From NCBI GenBank assembly GCA_013816695.1, contig JACDDZ010000134.1, forward strand, positions 1 through 5,262: DNA of 5,262 bases. Direction: 5' to 3'. The position numbers and the translations under genes are program-made. Shown here piece after piece: positions 1 to 5,262 of this stretch. Each line of letters starts with the position of its first letter. The first letter of the stretch is position 1. This DNA is from Gemmatimonadaceae bacterium. GTDB taxonomy: Bacteria > Gemmatimonadota > Gemmatimonadetes > Gemmatimonadales > Gemmatimonadaceae. Below the pieces are notes generated by a model. The model worked only from the letters and a program-made list of their open reading frames with translations, ran no database searches and was not told the origin of the DNA.

Positions 1-756
1 GATGGCACGCTGGCGAGCATGCCGGAATTCGAGTCGACTGTCGGCTTTCCTGCCGAGTCTGACAATCTGCGTCAGCTCAGGCTTGAACAGTTTGGACCGC
101 TTCTCTTCTCGGGAATCGATCCCGCCATGTCGTTCGAGGATTGGATCTCCCCGGTGCGCGAGCGGGTGGAGTGGATGCCCCTGGACTCTTTCAGGCGCGA
201 CACGAAGTCATCACACGACTACCTGATCGAGGCCAACTGGGCGCTGTACTGCGATAACTACCTCGAGGAATTTCATATCCCGTATGTACATGCGGGGCTT
301 GCTGAGAAACTCGACTACGCGAACTACCGCACCGAAAGATTCGGTTTTTCCAACCTTCAGCTCGGAATCGCGCGTCCAGGAGAGCCGGTCTTTGAGCTGC
401 CTCAGGGCCATCCGAATTCAGGCGAGCGGGTCGCTGCCTTTTATTTCTGGCTCTTCCCGAATACCATGCTGAATTTTTATCCGTGGGGCCTGTCGCTGAA
501 TGTCGTGACTCCGTTGTCCGTTAACCGGACACGAGTCTCGTTTCACTCGTACCTATGGCGGGAGGAACTGCGGGAGAATGGCGCTGGCGCGAATCTCCAT
601 GCGGTGGAGATGGAGGATGAAGAGGTTGTAGAATCGGTGCAGCGCGGCGTGAAGTCGCGAATCTACAATCGTGGTCGGTACTCTGAGCGGCGCGAGGTCG
701 GGACACACCAATTTCATGAGTTGTTAGCAAAATTCATGTTCAATGAGCGTCTATGA
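1..756 (+). CDS. Rieske non-heme iron oxygenase, alpha subunit (choline-monooxygenase-like), 5' partial
   Basis: The reading frame is open from the first base and ends with TGA at 754-756, giving 251 in-window codons. The missing N-terminal part (about 100 residues in this family) would hold the Rieske [2Fe-2S] motif CxH...CxxH. The window opens with DGTLASMPEF, which matches the stretch usually found just after that motif. The catalytic domain is clear. NW followed by CDNYLEEFHIPYVH (codons about 79-97) supplies the two iron-binding histidines in an HxxxxH pattern, with a Glu three residues before the first His where naphthalene dioxygenase has its bridging Asp. MEDEEVVESVQRG (codons about 204-216) supplies the third, Asp, iron ligand eight residues before the conserved Gln. 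Such enzymes hydroxylate or demethylate small substrates using electrons from a separate reductase. The wording CDNYL..HIPYVH..LA..LD resembles plant choline monooxygenase, but the substrate cannot be read from sequence. No reductase or ferredoxin gene is visible. The internal ATG at 19 is not a credible start: it would remove the Rieske domain and has no clear ribosome binding site. Confidence 0.93.
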   Translation, partial: DGTLASMPEFESTVGFPAESDNLRQLRLEQFGPLLFSGIDPAMSFEDWISPVRERVEWMPLDSFRRDTKSSHDYLIEANWALYCDNYLEEFHIPYVHAGLAEKLDYANYRTERFGFSNLQLGIARPGEPVFELPQGHPNSGERVAAFYFWLFPNTMLNFYPWGLSLNVVTPLSVNRTRVSFHSYLWREELRENGAGANLHAVEMEDEEVVESVQRGVKSRIYNRGRYSERREVGTHQFHELLAKFMFNERL

Positions 757-757
757 C

Positions 758-789
758 AAAAAAAACGGAGCCCGTATGGGCTCCGTTTT
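758..789. terminator. Bidirectional rho-independent terminator between converging genes
   Basis: A run of eight A (758-765) leads into a perfect hairpin. The arm at 762-773 pairs with 778-789 over 12 bp, eight of them the GC-rich core CGGAGCCC/GGGCTCCG, around the four-base loop GTAT. On the minus strand the hairpin is followed by eight T, a strong terminator 21 bases after the receptor's stop codon. On the plus strand the trailing tract is TTTTCTTTC, weaker but usable, and the A-tract begins one base after the oxygenase stop. The placement between two converging stop codons supports a shared two-way role. Confidence 0.88.
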
Positions 790-810
790 CTTTCTACCTT
801 ACTTGAAGAA

Positions 811-3522
811 CTATCTTTGCAACTTCGCGCGAACGTAAACGAACCGTCCGTTGAAGCCGAACGGCGAAATTCCGTTGTACGGGAATATTCCGGCGTTCGC
901 ATTTCCAGGAATCTGGAGATCGGGGTAGATGTCAAACACGTTGTCTGCACCAATGGTGATGCGCGCGTAACGCGGCAGGGAATATGACAGGCTTACGTCC
1001 GATATCCACTTGGGACTGAATGTCTGGTCGAAGCTCGAATTAGCGATCAGGCCGCGGAAACCAACCTCGCCGTACCGCTGAACGTGGATGTTTCCGCTGA
1101 GATTCTTGGCAGTATGGTCGAGCGTCATGCTCAGATTATTGTGCGGTTGGCCAACCTCGATGCGGCCCCGCTCCACTCGATCGAAAAGCACAGACTGCTG
1201 TGATGCAAGTGCCGGAGGGGTGTTTGCAACGCGCGTCACGAAGCTTCTCGTCTGGTTATATCCGACAGTGAATCGCGAAATTCCGATATCACCCATGTCG
1301 CGAGCGTAGCGCCCGACAATGTCCACGCCACGAGTCCTGGTGTCGATTGCGTTGGTGAAGTAGCGCGCACTGCCGACTCCAGGGAACCCCTGGGTTGCAA
1401 GGAAACTTGTTAACGCCGCTCCGGAGAAATTCCCGGAAAAGATGATGCGGTCGTCGATGGTGATCTTGTAGTAGTCAACTGTCAGCGAGGCCGCAGGCAT
1501 CGGCGTAAGCACAAGCCCGAGGCTTCTGTTCACTGACGTTTCCGGAATGAGCGGCTGCGCGCCGAGCGCCTTTGCGGGTCCGCTCTCAACCGGAAGTGTA
1601 CGAACTTCGACCGGAACAAGTCCCTGACCGAAGTTGAGGAAGTTCGTAGCGGTCGCCGAAAAATACTTCTGGCTCAATGATGGCGCGCGGAAGCCATTCT
1701 GCAATGCTCCCCGCAGCGCGAGCCATGAGGTGATCCCGTACCTTGCGCTGATCTTCGCGTTCTGCGTTCCACCAAAATCGGCATAATTCTCCGCCCGACC
1801 GGCTATTCCAACCAGCAGATTCTCAAGCACATTGGCTTCGAGGTCCGCATATAGCCCGTAACTGGTCCGCTTATTATCGCTTGCATCTGATGGGCGATAG
1901 CCGGGGAAACCCTGCGCTCCCGGGGCCGGCTGATTACCCTTACTGGGTCCATCAAGAATCTTGACGCCCCCATCCTTATACGATGCTTCGTCACCGGCAC
2001 CCATCGCAAAACCATCGCGGCGAACCTCACCGCCGACAGCCACGTTGAGCGGGCCGCCGAACATGTCGAATGAGAAGGGACGTACGAGATCGAGGTTGAA
2101 CACCGCCTGGTCGGCCTTGAGCATTCCGGCGTAGAACGTCGTCGGGCTTGCAGCACCTAACGTGGCATTGTTTGTATTGCGCAGGTTGTAGTCGAAAGTG
2201 TTCCGGCCATACGACCCACTCGCATCCCAGTTCCATCCGGCGGCGAGCCCGCGAACACCCAACGTTCCAGCGGCATCGTTGATGGTGCTGAGAATGAATG
2301 GAAGGAATCCATTCGGGAAAAGTGCCCGAACAGTATTGTTGCCGTTCGGAAGCCGCCAGTTGGCGGCGGACTCACCTTCGCGACGGGTAACGCCAGCAAA
2401 TCCATAGATTTGCATTCCGTTCATCATCGTCGGAAGCGCGCCATTCAGGAATCCGCCATACTCGTTTACGAGTGCGTCGCCTGAACGAAAATGGTCCTGG
2501 GCATTGAACAGGGGATCCGTATTTCGCGGATCGCCCGCGAAGTACTGGGTGCGGGCATCCGGCAGCGAACGGTTCGTGGATCCACGGTGATTGTACTGGC
2601 CAGTTACGTGAAAGAATCCGCTGTTCGAAAGCACGCCACCAGTGTTTGCCGCAACCGTGGCAAGATCACCGTCGGTGAGCCGGTCATCGGTGTTCAGGCG
2701 CTCGTTGATCGTGTAGTTGCTTCCGAGCTGGACAGTCGCATCGGTGGTCTCATCGCTTTTCAAAATGATGTTGATCACGCCGGCGATTGCATCGGAGCCG
2801 TACTGGGCTGCGGCGCCGTCGCGGAGAATTTCGATACGATCGATGGCCTCGGACGGAATAGCATTGAGGTCAACGCCGGTCGATCCACGGCCGATGGTTC
2901 CGTTGATGTTGACGAGCGCGCTGGTGTGGCGACGCTTTCCATTGATGAGAATGAGGGACTGATCGGGGCCAAGACCACGAAGGGTCAGCGGACGAACGTG
3001 ATCGCTTCCGTCGGCAATCGTCGGCCGCGGGAAATTGATGGAAGGCGCCGCTGCCTGTAGCATCTGCGCAGTTTCAACGCGACCCGTACCGGTGAGCTCT
3101 GTGTGGGATAGCACGTCGATAGGAACCGGCGAGCTTGCCACTGTACGATCCAGTGTGCGCGTACCGGTGACAACCGCAGCGTCGAGCTGAACGCCACCCT
3201 TCTGCAATGCAAAGTCGCGAGTCGCTCCGTTCGCGCCGACGACAACCGTGTCGGTGTGCGGCACGTATCCGATGTAGCTCACCCTGAGTACGTAGGTGCC
3301 GGGCGTAGCGGGAAGCCGGTAAGTACCGTCATTCCTGGTTTGGGTGCCAGTGGCCGTTCCGACGACATGAATCCGGACGCCCGCCAGCGGCGCGAGACCG
3401 GCGGCATCACTGACCTTTCCGGTGATTGTCTGCGCGCCTGCAATCGAGGCAAACGCCATCAAACATGGTACGACAACTACCGCGCGTAATCTGCTCCAGC
3501 CGCACGAATAGGGATGAGACAT
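811..3522 (-). CDS. TonB-dependent outer-membrane receptor with N-terminal carboxypeptidase-regulatory-like domain
   Basis: This is a complete gene of 903 residues ending in TAG (811-813). The ATG at 3520-3522 is chosen because GGAGAG lies seven bases upstream (counted from GGAG) and a signal peptide follows directly: basic SRLR, a hydrophobic core, then AGA|Q with likely cleavage after residue 30. Residues about 31-108 form a carboxypeptidase-regulatory-like beta-sandwich (ITGKVSD, PLAGVRIHVVGT, NDGTYRLP, VSYIGY). A TonB-box-like stretch, AAVVTGTR, sits at about 115-122. The plug domain runs to about 255, with LTLRGLGPDQSLILINGKRR and the hallmark IDRIEILRDGAAAQYGSDAI followed by GVINIILK. 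The remaining ~650 residues form the 22-strand barrel, including GFRAPSLSQKYFSAT (611-625). Such receptors import large or scarce ligands (siderophores, cobalamin, glycans, peptides) across the outer membrane using TonB-ExbBD energy. The ligand here is unknown. No SusD-like partner follows; a terminator does. The last residue is Arg rather than the usual aromatic. A short aromatic-poor end does not suggest truncation, as all domains are present. Confidence 0.97.
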   Translation of the reverse strand: MSHPYSCGWSRLRAVVVVPCLMAFASIAGAQTITGKVSDAAGLAPLAGVRIHVVGTATGTQTRNDGTYRLPATPGTYVLRVSYIGYVPHTDTVVVGANGATRDFALQKGGVQLDAAVVTGTRTLDRTVASSPVPIDVLSHTELTGTGRVETAQMLQAAAPSINFPRPTIADGSDHVRPLTLRGLGPDQSLILINGKRRHTSALVNINGTIGRGSTGVDLNAIPSEAIDRIEILRDGAAAQYGSDAIAGVINIILKSDETTDATVQLGSNYTINERLNTDDRLTDGDLATVAANTGGVLSNSGFFHVTGQYNHRGSTNRSLPDARTQYFAGDPRNTDPLFNAQDHFRSGDALVNEYGGFLNGALPTMMNGMQIYGFAGVTRREGESAANWRLPNGNNTVRALFPNGFLPFILSTINDAAGTLGVRGLAAGWNWDASGSYGRNTFDYNLRNTNNATLGAASPTTFYAGMLKADQAVFNLDLVRPFSFDMFGGPLNVAVGGEVRRDGFAMGAGDEASYKDGGVKILDGPSKGNQPAPGAQGFPGYRPSDASDNKRTSYGLYADLEANVLENLLVGIAGRAENYADFGGTQNAKISARYGITSWLALRGALQNGFRAPSLSQKYFSATATNFLNFGQGLVPVEVRTLPVESGPAKALGAQPLIPETSVNRSLGLVLTPMPAASLTVDYYKITIDDRIIFSGNFSGAALTSFLATQGFPGVGSARYFTNAIDTRTRGVDIVGRYARDMGDIGISRFTVGYNQTRSFVTRVANTPPALASQQSVLFDRVERGRIEVGQPHNNLSMTLDHTAKNLSGNIHVQRYGEVGFRGLIANSSFDQTFSPKWISDVSLSYSLPRYARITIGADNVFDIYPDLQIPGNANAGIFPYNGISPFGFNGRFVYVRAKLQR

Positions 3523-3636
3523 TTAGGCTCTCCACAAGGAAGGGTGTCCACGCAGCGTCAAAATGACTGTACTGCAGAGCACAAGTCTTAGCTCAGCCGT
3601 GACTTAACGCAATAGAAATCGGCTTTAGAACACAAA
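3523..3636 (-). promoter_or_regulatory. Intergenic leader upstream of the receptor, promoter not resolved
   Basis: Because a terminator closes the upstream peptidase gene, this 114-base stretch should hold the receptor's own promoter. I see no convincing -35/-10 pair. TTGCGT followed after 16 bases by TAAGAC on the minus strand (roughly 3585-3615) and TACAGT (near 3566-3571) are weak partial matches. A small inverted repeat, GTCA-AAA-TGAC at 3557-3567 with a looser CAG/CTG extension (3553-3569), could be an operator half-site but is short enough to be chance. No riboswitch-like structure or Fur-box-like A/T-rich palindrome is evident. Confidence 0.35.
3528..3533 (-). promoter_or_regulatory. 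Ribosome binding site of the TonB-dependent receptor
   Basis: The minus strand reads TGGAGAGCCTAA-ATG. GGAG ends seven bases before the start codon, a normal Shine-Dalgarno spacing. It fixes the receptor start at 3522 over the next in-frame Met (residue 22), which would cut into the signal peptide. Confidence 0.75.
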
Positions 3637-3665
3637 AAAACGGGGCCCCTGAAGAGCCCCGTTTT
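3634..3665 (-). terminator. Rho-independent terminator of the M2 peptidase gene
   Basis: The minus strand reads AAAACGGGGC, a nine-base loop, GCCCCGTTTT, then three more T. The 10-bp stem pairs 3637-3646 with 3656-3665, six pairs being GC-rich, and the T run of seven is the complement of 3634-3640. It begins 12 bases past the peptidase stop codon, so most peptidase transcripts should end before the receptor gene. Its layout (A-tract, CGGGGC-type stem, TTTT) closely matches the terminator at 758-789. Confidence 0.88.
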
Positions 3666-3677
3666 CTCGAACCTAAG

Positions 3678-5262
3678 CTACTCCAGGTCAGGGAGGGTGT
3701 ATGTGCGTCCCTGGTTTTGCTGCTTGAGCCAGCCGTAGAGCGGCTGGAAATAATCCACCATTGCCTGTGCATTCAGAGGGCGTCCGGTTGTTTCGCGCAG
3801 AACTTCGCGCCAGGGCCGACTGGCGCCCGGGGCCATCAGCGTGCGAAGGAAATTTCCGACTTCCTTGCTTCCGTAGTAGTCCGTGTCATACGGGCTCTGA
3901 TGCAGGATGTTCTTCGCAATGTGATTGTGGAGCTGGAAAAGCAGAGCCTGTGACAGAGCATAGTCGTAGTACTGGCCGGGATCATCGTTGATGTGTGTCT
4001 TGGTGAGCGCATCCGCGAAATTCTCGCCCCTCGCAGTCGGCGGAACGATGCCCTGATACTTCCGCGCCAGCTCCCACCATTTCGCGTTGAACTGGTCCGC
4101 AGGAAGGTTTCCGGCATACAGCGCATGCTCGAACCCTGTCATCGTTCCCGTCGAGAAGGGAATGAAAACGGCATACTGAAGCGCCTCCTTCAGCATCGAC
4201 TGTATTGTGTCGGGCATCACCGACTTCGGAATCATTCCGCGGTTCGCGAGGAAGCGCCGCTGACCTGCGGCGAGCTGGATCATTGTGCCAATTCCTTCGT
4301 GGTATGCGCGGTTTGCACCACCGCGCAATACAAGTGGAACTTCCGGGCGAGTGTAGGACTGGTAGTAGTAAATGTGGCCGAGCTCATGGTGAACGGTTCC
4401 ATACCAGTCTTCATTGGGCTCGACGCTCATGAGCGAACGGACATCGTTCCCAAGATCGAGGTGCCAGGCAGATGCGTGGGTGTTCTTCTTGAACGGTGAC
4501 GTTGCTGACAGCGGATATAGCGACGAGCTATCCCAGAAGCTCTGTGGCAGCGCGTCGAAGCCGAGGCTCTTGTAGAAGTTTTCACCCTGATGCACTACCC
4601 ACTCGGCGGTCTTTCCCTTGAAGGCGTCGTCCAGGTTCATTCCTTCGACGTTCACCAGCGAAGACCAGTCCTGCCCCCAGCGATTCGGCAGCCAGTCTGC
4701 CGGAATGAGTGCAGGCACCGGCTGGCCATATTTCTTCGCGAGCTCGTAGCGCGCCCACGTGTGCAGCTCACGGAAGAGCGGACGCAGCTGGATGTTGAGG
4801 GAGTCGGTCAGACGCAGCATCTCAGCGCTTGTCATCTCGTAGTCGGAAACCTGGTACGAGAAGAAGTCGGAGTAGCCGAGCGCCTGGACGGTTTTATTAC
4901 GAAGATCGCGCAGCTCGAGAATTCCGCTCTTGAGCGTCGGTCCAATCGCTTTTGATGATTCCCAATAGGCTCGACGGTCTTTGAGATTCGTACTGTTGCG
5001 AAGCGTCGAATCGATCTCGTTCGGCGTCACAGGTTTTCCGTTGACTGTGAACGTGTAACCGTAAAGCTTCTCAGTCTGCGCGGCTTCCGCAGCGACGCGG
5101 CGACGAACGATGTCGGGAATTGTCTGCGGTCCGCTTCCGGCGTTGTAAAGCATCGATTCCAGCTGACGTATCTGGAGCGGAGTCAGCTTGTCGCGTTGCG
5201 TGAGAAAGGCCCGGATCGTGTTGATGTTCTCCGTGCTTCCGACAAAAGCGAGGTAGGCTTCG
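3678..5262 (-). CDS. M2-family peptidyl-dipeptidase (angiotensin-converting-enzyme-like zinc metallopeptidase), 5' partial
   Basis: The frame is open to the window edge and ends with TAG at 3678-3680, giving 527 in-window codons. The N terminus, including any signal peptide, lies outside. The Met at 5151-5153 is internal: the 36 codons before it (EAYLAF...LTPLQIRQLES) read as coding sequence continuous with the family. Residue numbers here count from that Met. The zinc site is HELGH (256-260; two His ligands and catalytic Glu257) plus YHEGIG with third ligand Glu286. Other ACE hallmarks are HASAW (226-230), IPFS (331-334), WWELARKYQG (359-368), KTH (385-387), QYYDY (394-398), SRPW (445-448) and the closing DYFQPLYGWL. 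The counterparts of ACE Lys511, His513, Tyr520 and Tyr523 (substrate C-terminus and transition-state binding) appear kept, so the enzyme should be active, releasing C-terminal dipeptides from oligopeptides. Bacterial relatives are usually exported; location cannot be confirmed here. Two chloride-site arginines look replaced (see findings). It lies upstream of, and codirectional with, the receptor but has its own terminator. Confidence 0.97.
   Translation of the reverse strand, partial: EAYLAFVGSTENINTIRAFLTQRDKLTPLQIRQLESMLYNAGSGPQTIPDIVRRRVAAEAAQTEKLYGYTFTVNGKPVTPNEIDSTLRNSTNLKDRRAYWESSKAIGPTLKSGILELRDLRNKTVQALGYSDFFSYQVSDYEMTSAEMLRLTDSLNIQLRPLFRELHTWARYELAKKYGQPVPALIPADWLPNRWGQDWSSLVNVEGMNLDDAFKGKTAEWVVHQGENFYKSLGFDALPQSFWDSSSLYPLSATSPFKKNTHASAWHLDLGNDVRSLMSVEPNEDWYGTVHHELGHIYYYQSYTRPEVPLVLRGGANRAYHEGIGTMIQLAAGQRRFLANRGMIPKSVMPDTIQSMLKEALQYAVFIPFSTGTMTGFEHALYAGNLPADQFNAKWWELARKYQGIVPPTARGENFADALTKTHINDDPGQYYDYALSQALLFQLHNHIAKNILHQSPYDTDYYGSKEVGNFLRTLMAPGASRPWREVLRETTGRPLNAQAMVDYFQPLYGWLKQQNQGRTYTLPDLE

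Noticed and set aside
1803..2156. Minus-strand frame of 117 codons inside the receptor in another frame
   Set aside because: It is rich in Arg, Ser and Met and overlaps the barrel-coding frame, which runs on without interruption. No frameshift is needed.
2491..3060. Plus-strand open frame of 189 codons opposite the receptor plug domain
   Set aside because: It lies wholly antisense to a clearly conserved domain, and its translation shows no recognisable motif. It is a by-product of codon bias on the other strand.
3454..3474. Cys20 of the receptor leader as a lipoprotein attachment site
   Set aside because: The residues before it (VVVP) do not form a lipobox, and a good signal peptidase I site (AGA|Q) follows.
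3556..3561. TTGACG on the minus strand as a -35 box for the receptor
   Set aside because: About 17 bases downstream the sequence is TTGTGG, unlike a -10 box, and it would place the transcript start almost on the ribosome binding site.
3993..4499. Plus-strand open frame of 168 codons opposite the peptidase active site
   Set aside because: It is antisense to the HELGH and HASAW region of a real gene, and its Arg/His/Cys-rich translation looks non-coding.
4590..4955. Plus-strand open frame of 121 codons opposite the peptidase
   Set aside because: It is fully antisense to conserved M2 sequence, with no family resemblance or supporting context.
5151..5153. ATG as the start of the M2 peptidase
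   Set aside because: The frame stays open for 36 codons upstream to the window edge with plausible family sequence, and no ribosome binding site precedes the ATG.

Overview
The window holds parts of three ordinary protein-coding genes, two rho-independent terminators and no RNA genes, mobile elements, CRISPR arrays or repeats that I can see. It looks like chromosomal DNA of a Gram-negative (outer-membrane-bearing) soil or aquatic bacterium. A TonB-dependent receptor with an N-terminal carboxypeptidase-regulatory-like domain, an ACE-like M2 peptidase and a Rieske oxygenase, at moderately high GC by eye, fit Gemmatimonadota or a related lineage. That assignment is inference from gene style only.

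Layout: (1) Positions 1-756, plus strand, carry the C-terminal two thirds of a Rieske non-heme iron oxygenase alpha subunit. Its Rieske [2Fe-2S] half lies upstream of the window. (2) Positions 758-789 form a hairpin terminator shared by two converging genes. (3) Positions 811-3522, minus strand, are a complete 903-residue TonB-dependent outer-membrane receptor with signal peptide, carboxypeptidase-regulatory-like domain, plug and barrel. (4) Positions 3523-3677 are a 155-base intergenic stretch with the receptor's ribosome binding site and the upstream gene's terminator. (5) Positions 3678-5262, minus strand, are most of an M2-family peptidyl-dipeptidase (angiotensin-converting-enzyme-like), open at the window edge and lacking its N terminus.

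How they may work together: the receptor and the peptidase point the same way, but a strong terminator and about 155 bases separate them, so they are probably separate transcription units. A loose link (extracytoplasmic peptide trimming and TonB-dependent uptake) is possible but unproven. The oxygenase is convergent and probably unrelated.

I found no new biological system. The points most worth a second look are the apparent loss of both chloride-binding arginines in the ACE-like peptidase, a two-residue longer spacing between its zinc-ligand motifs, and a receptor C terminus that ends in arginine instead of the usual aromatic residue.
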